The notes under the pieces are model-generated. The model was not told where the DNA came from. It searched no databases and saw nothing but the letters and a program-made list of their open reading frames with translations. Below, one piece after another: positions 1-5,113 of a stretch of DNA of 5,113 bases. The number at the start of each line of letters is the position of its first letter. Position 1 is the first letter of the stretch. The stretch comes from Gammaproteobacteria bacterium (GTDB lineage: Bacteria; Pseudomonadota; Gammaproteobacteria; Eutrophobiales; Eutrophobiaceae): contig JACQHV010000159.1 of the NCBI GenBank assembly GCA_016198885.1, forward strand, positions 1 to 5,113, in the 5' to 3' direction. Position numbers and translations under genes: made by a program.

Positions 1-313
1 TCCTTCCCTGGAGTCGTACCTCCTGCATCTGACCTCCATGGATGGAGGAAATGCAAAAGGATTGTATGGAACAATCCTTGCCATGCAGTCGTGCAAAATC
101 TGCACTTCCACCATCCATGGTGGTCGTCCATGCACGTCATGTCAGAGTACTTGAAAATCTTTCAAGCCAACAACCTGTTTGTTTATTAAATTCTGGGAGC
201 TAAGGGATATCGGTAATTCCGGGTTCCTTGAAAGACTTTGTATCTTGAATTTTCGTAGCTTGTATACAGGGAAGTTCTTTCCAATCATTTCCGAGTTCCT
301 TTACAATTCTTTA
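1..313. other. Gene-poor upstream region
   Basis: No convincing gene lies here. The first 166 bases are dominated by the hairpin array. Positions 167-313 are AT-richer and form the leader of the DUF2946-like gene. A frame open from the window edge to the TAA at 187-189 reads through the palindromes and gives a Trp- and His-rich sequence unlike a known protein, so it is not called. An upstream TTG at 179 in the DUF2946 frame would add 45 residues with no ribosome binding site or family resemblance. No strong sigma-70 promoter stands out; TTGTAT (238-243) and TATACA (263-268), 19 bases apart, are the best weak match. Confidence 0.6.
33..166. repeat. Run of five short hairpins (REP/BIME-like intergenic palindromic array)
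   Basis: Five inverted repeats follow one another. They are CCTCC-ATGGAT-GGAGG (33-48), AAGGATTGT-ATGGA-ACAATCCTT (57-79, a perfect 9-bp stem), GTGCA-AAATC-TGCAC (91-105), CCACC-ATCCAT-GGTGG (108-123, which reads ATGGAT in the loop on the - strand) and CTTGAAA-ATC-TTTCAAG (150-166). The first and fourth also match each other as a longer inverted pair: CCATGGATGG at 37-46 is the reverse complement of 111-120. The stems differ, but three loops carry ATGGA(T). This resembles the intergenic palindromic repeats of many gammaproteobacteria. I cannot assign it to a named family. The hairpins are read directly; calling them a repeat family is inference. Confidence 0.7.
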
Positions 314-712
314 ATGCGTCACTTCCGCTGGAAACAAAAGCTGACAACATTTTCCAGGCTTATCGCAGTGGCCGTGGTGCTGCGATCTTTTATCGCGCCG
401 GGTTTCATGCTCAGTATCTCATCGGACGTCGGTTTGCGTATTATCTTCTGCAACGGTCCCGGCGGGATCTATGCGCAACATAATGTTCATGCGCATCATC
501 ACCATGATGACGGTGAGACGGAGCACCAGAACCATATCAGTCCGACGTGCAGTTTCTGGTCCACCAGCAGTTTGTTTGTTGTCACTCCTCACTTTGAACC
601 TGCACCAACCCTGTTGGCACGCGCTGAAGAACCGGTTCAATATTACACATTAATACTTCAGCAATTTTTCGATAACATCCGCGTTATCCGCGGCCCACCT
701 TCCCTCAGTTGA
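314..712 (+). CDS. DUF2946-like small membrane-associated protein with His-rich segment
   Basis: The protein has 132 residues and no assigned biochemical function. The layout matches my knowledge of the DUF2946 family. A basic N-terminus (MRHFRWKQK) leads into a hydrophobic segment at about 14-36 containing LRSFIAPGFML. A Cys follows at 46 in FCNGPG, a second Cys at 79 in SPTCSFW, and the chain ends in the typical RGPP motif (126-129). Between the two Cys lies a His-rich stretch with eight His at residues 56-74, including four in a row (61-64), mixed with Asp and Glu. The N-terminus is probably a signal peptide or membrane anchor, so the rest should be periplasmic. The start is ATG 314, because upstream residues do not fit the family; no clear Shine-Dalgarno sequence precedes it. 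The gene lies 95 bases before an outer-membrane barrel gene that also has a His-rich loop, which suggests metal binding. That role is inference. Confidence 0.75.
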   Translation: MRHFRWKQKLTTFSRLIAVAVVLRSFIAPGFMLSISSDVGLRIIFCNGPGGIYAQHNVHAHHHHDDGETEHQNHISPTCSFWSTSSLFVVTPHFEPAPTLLARAEEPVQYYTLILQQFFDNIRVIRGPPSLS

Positions 713-737
713 TTCAATAATTAATCAATCTTATAGA
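709..737 (+). promoter_or_regulatory. Candidate sigma-70 promoter with overlapping palindrome, upstream of the barrel gene
   Basis: TTGATT (709-714) and TATAGA (732-737) each match four of six bases of the -35 and -10 consensus, with an ideal 17-base spacer. The -35 box overlaps the stop codon of the DUF2946-like gene. A palindrome, TTGATTCAATAATTAATCAA (709-728), has 6-bp arms and covers the -35 box and most of the spacer, so it could be an operator. It does not resemble the Zur or Fur sites I know. It also lacks the GC stem and U-tract of a terminator. Confidence 0.35.
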
Positions 738-807
738 CCACGAATTATTGTGGCTGTCCACGTGTTTGTACTTGCGCGGCTTGAAACGAGTTGGAGGGAA
801 AAATTAA

Positions 808-1809
808 ATGCCGTTATTACGAATTATTTTATTGATTTTATGTATCTGTCCGCATGGTGCATTGGCTGATCACGCCAGTGTGAGTTTCGAGACAGGTGCT
901 GCAGGCGCGATCATGACAATACCTGGCGCCACCTTGCCAAAAGGCAAGACGGTGTTTGGATTCGGTGTGCAGTTTATTGACATGGATGAGATATCCGATG
1001 GTGAACTCGAAGCTCTGGGTGCAGCAGATGAAGATGTCCACAGTGTTGACAATCTGTTAAATCTTACTGCCAATCTGGCTTATGGTATTACGGACAATCT
1101 GACCGTGGGCGCCAGTATGCCTTACATTGAAAGGAATGATATCCGCGAAGCGCACAATGACATGGGTGCGGGTGAAGTTGAATTTGCAGGTGACTCGGTG
1201 GGGATTGGTGATCTGAGTTTGTTCGGTCAGTATCGCTTTTATCATAATGAAACTCAGGACATGGCATTGATTGCGGGATTAAAAACACCTACAGGTGATA
1301 CTAGTGAACGCGAGGCAGAAGGTGGATTCTTCGGGACTGAACAACAACCCGGTTCAGGTTCCCGGGATCCGTTTTTTGGTATGGCCTATGACAGAAAATG
1401 GGGACGCGCGGGATTTTCCGGAAACGTGCTTTATACCCTCGTCAATGAGGGGAGCCGGCAATCCGATCTGGGGGATATCTTTAATTATAATCTGGCCGTG
1501 ACTTATCGCACTTTTGCACCAACGGGCGGGCATAACCATCACCGTCATACACATGGTTTCGGTATTATTGATTATGTCGACGTGATGCTTGAGGCAAATG
1601 GTGATTACCGGGAACGTGCAGAGATTAATAATATCAGTGATGAACATACCGGCGGGCATACATTATATATATCCCCGGGAGCAAGGGTTGGCATTGGTCA
1701 TAAGTGGTCGTTTTTTGGTTCGTTGGGCGTCCCTGTGGTTAATAATCTCAATGGACAACAAAGCGAACCGGAATATCGTGTGATCGGCGGATTGAGTTTT
1801 ACCTTTTGA
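808..1809 (+). CDS. Outer-membrane beta-barrel 'transporter' (Phenol_MetA_deg-like family) with His-rich loop
   Basis: This 333-residue protein is predicted to form an outer-membrane channel; the substrate is unknown. A signal peptide (1-20, MPLLRIILLILCICPHGALA) ends in ALA before Asp21 and has no lipobox. The mature chain alternates short amphipathic strands with Gly- and Asn-rich turns, and it ends in the aromatic GGLSFTF typical of barrels folded by the BAM complex. Stretches such as ATLPKGKTVFGFGVQF (41-56), AYGITDNLTVGASMPY (91-106), GIGDLSLFGQYRF (132-144) and GLKTPTGDT (157-165) match proteins usually annotated 'transporter' (PF13557-like). Residues 240-250 form a His-rich loop (GGHNHHRHTHG). 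A good ribosome binding site, GGAGG at 793-797, sits 10 bases before the ATG. The DUF2946-like gene lies just upstream, and such pairs are familiar to me. The shared His clusters suggest a role in metal uptake or metal-linked transport, which is not shown here. Confidence 0.8.
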   Translation: MPLLRIILLILCICPHGALADHASVSFETGAAGAIMTIPGATLPKGKTVFGFGVQFIDMDEISDGELEALGAADEDVHSVDNLLNLTANLAYGITDNLTVGASMPYIERNDIREAHNDMGAGEVEFAGDSVGIGDLSLFGQYRFYHNETQDMALIAGLKTPTGDTSEREAEGGFFGTEQQPGSGSRDPFFGMAYDRKWGRAGFSGNVLYTLVNEGSRQSDLGDIFNYNLAVTYRTFAPTGGHNHHRHTHGFGIIDYVDVMLEANGDYRERAEINNISDEHTGGHTLYISPGARVGIGHKWSFFGSLGVPVVNNLNGQQSEPEYRVIGGLSFTF

Positions 1810-2082
1810 CCAGTGATTATTTATATAACCACGACGATCACAGAGAACACGTAGTAAATATAAAAGCGCGGTTAATATAAGACCACTCCGGCAATATTTT
1901 CACACAAGTTTGGTTTTATTTCCGGCTAACCGAGATTGTCATTTCGAACGCAGTGAGGAATCTTTGAGATCCCTCGTTACACTCGGGACGGCTGCGCCGG
2001 ATTCCTCGTCAGTTCCCTCGTATTAACTCGGGACAAGCCTCGGAATAACACACCACTCTATTACCATTTATTCTTTGCAATT
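1810..2082. other. Convergent intergenic region
   Basis: The barrel gene and apaH end facing each other across these 273 bases. Positions 1810-1936 are AT-rich, with no gene and no clear GC stem plus U-tract terminator for either gene. Positions 1937-2050 hold an inverted-repeat element, listed separately. Positions 2051-2082 run up to the apaH stop codon and hold nothing recognisable. Confidence 0.7.
1937..2050. repeat. Miniature inverted-repeat element with TGTCATTTCGA-type ends
   Basis: The left end TGTCATTTCGA (1937-1947) and right end TCGGAATAACA (2040-2050) are imperfect inverted repeats. An inner pair, GAGGAATC (1955-1962) and GATTCCTC (2000-2007), is a perfect inverted repeat. Two near-identical palindromic blocks of about 20 bases, TCCCTCGTTACACTCGGGAC (1970-1989) and a matching block at 2014-2034, lie within it. 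The pattern is that of the widespread intergenic repeat reading TGTCATTTCGA...GAATGACA, found in many bacterial phyla. It has no coding capacity. Its position between two gene ends fits the usual tolerance for such elements, and it may act as a two-way terminator. The boundaries are approximate. Confidence 0.7.
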
Positions 2083-2925
2083 TTATTCGTGAATTTTCTC
2101 TTGTGTTGACGGCACTTTGAACCACTTCTTGTCTTCCAGTCGCAGCGCAGTCAGCGTGTATCCCCATACGCAGCCTGTATCCAGTGGATAGACATTAAAT
2201 TCAGAAAAGTTACTGACGTTACCGATATGTACTGTTGACCAGTGACCAAAGATGATTTTTTCATTTTTTGTCTTACGGGATGGAAGTGAAAACCAGGGGT
2301 GGTAAGGTTCAGGTTGGGAACCAGGAGGACCATTTTCTTTGAGTGCAAGCCGGCCCTGATCATCACAAAAACGAAGCCGGGCAAAACAATTTATAATAAA
2401 GCGTAATCTTTCCCACCCGGCAATATCATCCGACCATTTATCCGGCGTGTCACCATACATATGCTTGATCAATGCTGAATAATCCTTCCCCTTTAGTACA
2501 TGTTCAACTTCCCGTGCAAGCTCTGATGCCTGTTTCAAATCCCACTGCGGTGGAAGTCCGGCATGGATGAGGGTAATTCCGAAATCGTTATCATGATGCA
2601 ACAACGGCAGGTTTCTTAACCAATTCAATAAATCTTCTCGATCCGGTGCTTCCAGAACAGAATCGAGGGTGTCTTTCGGCCGTTTATGTCTGCTCTGGTC
2701 GAATGCGACAGCGAGCAAATGCAGATCGTGATTACCCAGAACAGTAATCGCTTGATTGCCGAGTTGTTTGATAAAGCGCAGGACCTCGAGCGAGTGTGGA
2801 CCACGATTTGCCAGATCACCGGTAAACCAGAGGTGATCTTTTTCCGTATCAAAGTTTATCTTGTCCAATAGGGCGAGGAGTTCTGCATAACAACCCTGAA
2901 TGTCGCCGATGGCGTATGTAGACAT
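2083..2925 (-). CDS. apaH: Symmetrical bis(5'-nucleosyl)-tetraphosphatase ApaH
   Basis: ApaH hydrolyses Ap4A symmetrically to two ADP in the cytoplasm, controlling dinucleoside polyphosphate levels and removing Np4 caps from RNA in E. coli. The protein has 280 residues, the usual family length, and carries the PPP-type metallophosphatase motifs in order: GDIQGC (7-12), GDLANRG (36-42), GNHDLH (64-69), HAGLPPQW (121-128) and FGHWS (226-230). The metal ligands should include Asp8, Asp37, Asn65, His121 and His228. Gln10 replaces the His of E. coli GDVHG, a variant common in other ApaH proteins. The start at 2925 is secure because the conserved STYAIGDIQG follows at once and an in-frame TAA lies five codons upstream. 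No Shine-Dalgarno sequence is visible; heptamer repeats occupy that site. The gene lies 82 bases after apaG, with repeats filling the gap. Confidence 0.96.
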   Translation of the reverse strand: MSTYAIGDIQGCYAELLALLDKINFDTEKDHLWFTGDLANRGPHSLEVLRFIKQLGNQAITVLGNHDLHLLAVAFDQSRHKRPKDTLDSVLEAPDREDLLNWLRNLPLLHHDNDFGITLIHAGLPPQWDLKQASELAREVEHVLKGKDYSALIKHMYGDTPDKWSDDIAGWERLRFIINCFARLRFCDDQGRLALKENGPPGSQPEPYHPWFSLPSRKTKNEKIIFGHWSTVHIGNVSNFSEFNVYPLDTGCVWGYTLTALRLEDKKWFKVPSTQEKIHE

Positions 2926-2930
2926 CGTAA

Positions 2931-2951
2931 TTGGTGATTAGTGATTGGTGA
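2931..2951. repeat. Three tandem heptamers TTRGTGA
   Basis: On the + strand TTGGTGA, TTAGTGA and TTGGTGA lie head to tail (2931-2937, 2938-2944, 2945-2951). On the apaH coding strand they read TCACCAA, TCACTAA, TCACCAA and end five bases before the ATG, in the place of a ribosome binding site. Short heptamer runs of this kind are common intergenic repeats and often vary in copy number between strains. Variation here is inference. Confidence 0.75.
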
Positions 2952-2955
2952 TGAA

Positions 2956-3001
2956 GTGCAGGATGCACAAATGCCGCAAGGTCAGGATGACCAGGAGCGG
3001 C
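2956..3001. repeat. Two GGA-loop hairpins between apaG and apaH (BIME-like)
   Basis: GTGCA-GGA-TGCAC (2956-2968) and GGTCA-GGA-TGACC (2980-2992) are 5-bp hairpins with the same three-base loop and different stems. The second is enclosed by an outer stem, GCCGC (2973-2977) pairing with GCGGC (2997-3001). In the apaG-apaH transcript the loops read UCC. The core GAAGTGCAG..TGCAC is also found, on the opposite strand, in the third hairpin of the array near position 100, which suggests the two loci belong to one repeat family. Confidence 0.65.
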
Positions 3002-3007
3002 GAGTGA

Positions 3008-3391
3008 TTAATGTAAGGTATGCGGAGTTGAAAGATTGAATACAGGGATTTCCGCATCAAATTCCACACCATCATCAGCGATCATCTGATAATTGCCCTG
3101 CATGCAACCAACGGGTGTTTCAATCATGGCAGCGCTGGTATAGCGAAATGAATCACCAGGCGCGAGACGGGGTTGTTCACCCACCACACCTTCTCCACGG
3201 ACTTCCTGCACTTTGTTATTTGCATCCGTAATGATCCAATGACGGCTCAGGAGCTGGGCCGGGACGGTGCCTGTATTTGTGATCGTGATGGTATAGGCGA
3301 ACACATAACGATTATCATCCGGTTCAGACTGCTCTCTTATGTAAGTCGTCTCAACCAGCACCTGGATATCATATTGTTGCTTTTCCAACAT
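3008..3391 (-). CDS. apaG: ApaG protein (DUF525 fold, partner gene of apaH)
   Basis: The protein has 127 residues, close to E. coli ApaG. Family hallmarks are YVFAYTITITNTGTVPAQLL (29-48), SRHWIITDANNKVQEVRGEG (49-68), VVGEQPRLAPGDSFRYTS (69-86) and ETPVGCMQGNYQM (91-103), with the glycine-rich GEGVVGEQP at 66-74. ApaG is a small beta-sandwich protein of fibronectin type III-like fold. Its molecular role is unsettled: older genetic work links the family to Co2+ and Mg2+ tolerance, and it accompanies apaH in many genomes. It should be cytoplasmic, since no signal peptide is seen. A good ribosome binding site, AGGTGA at 3406-3401, lies nine bases before the ATG and supports this start. The gene follows yifB after 50 bases and precedes apaH by 82 bases on the same strand, so cotranscription is likely. 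Confidence 0.95.
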   Translation of the reverse strand: MLEKQQYDIQVLVETTYIREQSEPDDNRYVFAYTITITNTGTVPAQLLSRHWIITDANNKVQEVRGEGVVGEQPRLAPGDSFRYTSAAMIETPVGCMQGNYQMIADDGVEFDAEIPVFNLSTPHTLH

Positions 3392-3411
3392 GGTTTTATT
3401 TCACCTGAATC

Positions 3412-3428
3412 GCTTGCGCTGCGCAAGC
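3412..3428. repeat. Perfect short palindrome between yifB and apaG
   Basis: GCTTGCGC and GCGCAAGC flank a single T (3420), an almost perfect palindrome that in RNA would form a six-base-pair stem with a five-base loop. It lies between the yifB stop codon and the apaG ribosome binding site. No U-tract follows on either strand, so it is not a standard intrinsic terminator. It could reduce read-through or protect the upstream mRNA end. Confidence 0.5.
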
Positions 3429-3441
3429 TGTATAGGTGGAG

Positions 3442-4959
3442 CTAATTCAGGGTTTCAGTCCGATCCAGACGCCGGTAACTGATGGCTTCACTGAGATGTT
3501 TGGGTTCAATCTGATCTGAACCGCCAAGATCGGCAATCGTACGGGCAACCTTGAGGATTCTATGCATGGCCCGTGCTGAGAGCCCTAAGCGGTTGATTGC
3601 GGTATCAAGCAGATGGATGCCGATATTATCCAGTTTGCAGAATTTCTCGACTTCCCGATTTGTCATTTTATGATTTGGCTTGCCGGCACGATCAAGCTGC
3701 CGCTGATATGCCGCGCAAACCCGTGTCTGGACTACAGCGCTTGTCTCACCCTTGCCAGCACTCGTTTGATGTAGTATTTCCTTCGGCATGTTCGGGACTT
3801 CGATATGGATATCAATGCGATCCAGTAAAGGCCCCGATATCCGGTATCGATATCGTCTGACCTGATCTTCCGTACAGTGACAACGGCCGCTGTGATCACC
3901 CAGATAACCGCAGGGACAGGGATTCATGGCGGTAATGAGCTGGAATTGCGCCGGGAACTCGGCCTGGTGCGCCGCGCGGGATATGATAATGCGGCCGGAC
4001 TCCAATGGTTCGCGCAATACTTCGAGCACCCTGCGATCAAATTCCGGTAATTCATCCAGAAATAATACACCGTGATGCGCAAGCGAGATCTCACCGGGCC
4101 GGGGATGACTGCCGCCACCCACAAGGGCCACGCCGGATGCAGTATGGTGAGGATTGCGAAACGGCCGCTGTTTCCACTTCGCGGGATTGAATCCGTGTGT
4201 GCTGATTGAGGCGACAGCGGCCGATTCCAGGGCCTGTTGTTCCGTCATCGGTGGCAGGATACCAGGCAGACGTTCCGCCAGCATGGTCTTCCCTGTGCCG
4301 GGCGGGCCGATCATCAGCAGGTTATGTCCACCTGCGGCAGCGATTTCCAGGGCACGTTTTGCATGATGCTGGGAGCGGACATCAGACAGGTCCTGTTGTT
4401 GTGGGGAATGATTATATGCAGGCATGGGGACATACTCTGGCAATTGCTTGTTACCGCTGAGATGCGCACACACCTCCATGATATGAGTGGCTGCAAGGAT
4501 TTGGGTGGCGGATACCAGACCGGCTTCATCAACATTGGTTATGGGAAGAATCAATTTGCGGCCGGCATCTTTCACTGCCCTGGCTACTGGAAGTATACCG
4601 CGCACCGGGCGCAGTTCGCCGGTCAGTGCCAGTTCACCGATAAATTCATATTGATCCAGTGCCTCTGTCGGAATCTGTGATGATGCAGCCAGGATTCCAA
4701 GTGCAATGGCAAGATCAAAACGGCCGCCTTCCTTGGGGAGATCAGCTGGCGCAAGGTTGATCGTGATGCGGCGCAGGGGAAATTCAAAGTGATTGTTGAT
4801 GATTGCACTGCGTACGCGATCCTTGCTTTCCTTTACCGCAGTTTCAGGCAGGCCGACGATGGAGAGACTTGGCAGACCACGGGTGAGGTGGACTTCGACG
4901 GTGACCAGCGGGGCGTGTATACCAACCTGGGCCCTGCTGTAAATAATGGCAATGTTCAT
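3442..4959 (-). CDS. comM: YifB/ComM family Mg chelatase-like AAA+ ATPase (branch-migration helicase)
   Basis: The protein has 505 residues, full length for the family. ComM in Vibrio and Acinetobacter is a hexameric helicase that drives branch migration when incoming DNA is integrated during natural transformation; many non-competent bacteria also keep the gene (yifB). Domains are an N-terminal Lon S16-like ChlI domain at about 20-141 (GLPETAVKESKDRVRSAI, INLAPADLPKEGGRFDL), the AAA+ core at about 190-395 and a C-terminal helical Mg_chelatase_C domain at about 405-500. Walker A is GPPGTGKT (218-225), Walker B is GVLFLDEL (297-304), sensor 1 is near Asn346, and GPLLDRID (376-383) follows. Cys348, 350, 360 and 362 form a conserved cluster that may bind metal. 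The ATG at 4959 matches the start of E. coli ComM by alignment. No key residue is missing and the frame is intact. It is probably first in a unit with apaG and apaH. Confidence 0.95.
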   Translation of the reverse strand: MNIAIIYSRAQVGIHAPLVTVEVHLTRGLPSLSIVGLPETAVKESKDRVRSAIINNHFEFPLRRITINLAPADLPKEGGRFDLAIALGILAASSQIPTEALDQYEFIGELALTGELRPVRGILPVARAVKDAGRKLILPITNVDEAGLVSATQILAATHIMEVCAHLSGNKQLPEYVPMPAYNHSPQQQDLSDVRSQHHAKRALEIAAAGGHNLLMIGPPGTGKTMLAERLPGILPPMTEQQALESAAVASISTHGFNPAKWKQRPFRNPHHTASGVALVGGGSHPRPGEISLAHHGVLFLDELPEFDRRVLEVLREPLESGRIIISRAAHQAEFPAQFQLITAMNPCPCGYLGDHSGRCHCTEDQVRRYRYRISGPLLDRIDIHIEVPNMPKEILHQTSAGKGETSAVVQTRVCAAYQRQLDRAGKPNHKMTNREVEKFCKLDNIGIHLLDTAINRLGLSARAMHRILKVARTIADLGGSDQIEPKHLSEAISYRRLDRTETLN

Positions 4960-4961
4960 AG

Positions 4962-4966
4962 TCCTT
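4962..4966 (-). promoter_or_regulatory. Ribosome binding site of yifB/comM with short spacing
   Basis: AAGGA ends only two bases before the ATG at 4959, closer than the usual five to nine. No other in-frame start nearby fits the conserved N-terminus, so the start stands and initiation may be inefficient. Confidence 0.4.
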
Positions 4967-5080
4967 TATTTTCAATATTTGCCATCTCTGGCGCCTTCCC
5001 TGCGTGATGTCAGGTTTAATGAATGACTATTTTAAATCAGAAAGAGGCCATACATAAAGCAGCAAGAAAATTCAGTAGTG

Positions 5081-5113
5081 GGTCATTTCGACTGAAAGGA
5101 CGACTCCACGGCA
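5081..5113. repeat. Possible partial second copy of the TCATTTCGA repeat at the window edge
   Basis: GTCATTTCGA at 5082-5091 is identical to ten bases of the left end of the element at 1937-2050, and the following ACTGAAAGG is the common continuation of that repeat family. The window ends before the second arm, so the call rests on this short match. The rest of the 154-base stretch upstream of yifB shows only a weak -10-like TAAAAT (- strand, 5034-5029) and no gene. Confidence 0.35.

Noticed and set aside
1..189. Open frame on the + strand from the window edge to TAA at 187-189
   Set aside because: It runs straight through the hairpin array and gives a Trp- and His-rich sequence with no resemblance to a known protein. 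The lack of stops probably reflects the palindromic bases; sequence left of the window would decide it.
238..268. Possible promoter TTGTAT / TATACA for the DUF2946-like gene
   Set aside because: The spacer is 19 bases and the -35 match is only three of six, so it is too weak to list as a feature.
179..313. 45-residue N-terminal extension of the DUF2946-like protein from TTG 179
   Set aside because: No ribosome binding site is present and the start codon is rare. The added residues do not resemble the family, whose members begin with a short basic stretch just before the hydrophobic segment, as at ATG 314.
1869..1932. CGGTTA and TAACCG arms as a terminator after the barrel gene
   Set aside because: The six-base arms are 52 bases apart in AT-rich DNA with no U-tract, so chance is the simplest explanation.
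4789..5007. Open frame on the + strand opposite the start of yifB
   Set aside because: It overlaps the conserved N-terminal coding region of yifB on the other strand, has no ribosome binding site and resembles no known protein.
5029..5057. Promoter for yifB (TTATGT / TAAAAT on the - strand)
   Set aside because: The spacing of 17 is right and the -10 is fair, but the -35 box matches only two of six bases.
8..5110. Nine-base match TGGAGTCGT between the window start (+ strand) and the window end (- strand)
   Set aside because: It is too short to separate from chance without more flanking sequence, although both copies sit beside repeat-like DNA.

Overview
This window looks like chromosomal DNA of a moderate-GC gammaproteobacterium. 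The evidence is a full-length YifB/ComM ATPase, an ApaG-ApaH pair with typical proteobacterial sequences, and an outer-membrane beta-barrel protein next to a DUF2946-type protein. The species cannot be fixed from the sequence. There are five confident protein genes, all complete. I see no rRNA, tRNA, CRISPR array, transposase or phage gene.

Layout. Positions 1-313 hold no convincing gene but are packed with short hairpins. On the + strand, a 132-residue DUF2946-like protein (314-712) with a histidine-rich stretch is followed 95 bases later by a 333-residue outer-membrane 'transporter'-type barrel (808-1809), which has its own histidine-rich loop. Positions 1810-2082 form a convergent intergenic region containing a roughly 114-base repeat whose ends read TGTCATTTCGA...TCGGAATAACA. 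On the - strand, in transcription order, come yifB/comM (4959-3442), apaG (3391-3008) and apaH (2925-2083). Positions 4960-5113 are the upstream region of yifB. They end in what may be the edge of a second copy of the TCATTTCGA repeat.

How the genes relate. The + strand pair is probably one envelope or metal-linked module: a small membrane-associated protein and an outer-membrane barrel, both carrying His clusters. The barrel gene also has a plausible promoter of its own. The - strand trio may be one transcription unit, with gaps of 50 and 82 bases, but its functions differ. YifB/ComM is a DNA helicase linked to natural transformation, ApaH hydrolyses dinucleoside polyphosphates, and ApaG is its usual genomic partner. 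In E. coli apaGH follows ksgA; here yifB occupies that place.

The most unusual feature is between the genes. Two separate loci (about 33-166 and 2956-3001) contain several small hairpins with different stems. Most of their loops share the core GGA or ATGGA. The second locus, joined to a three-copy heptamer repeat, lies directly in front of apaH, where a normal Shine-Dalgarno sequence would be expected. I found no clearly new protein system; the hairpin arrays are the best candidate for something under-described.
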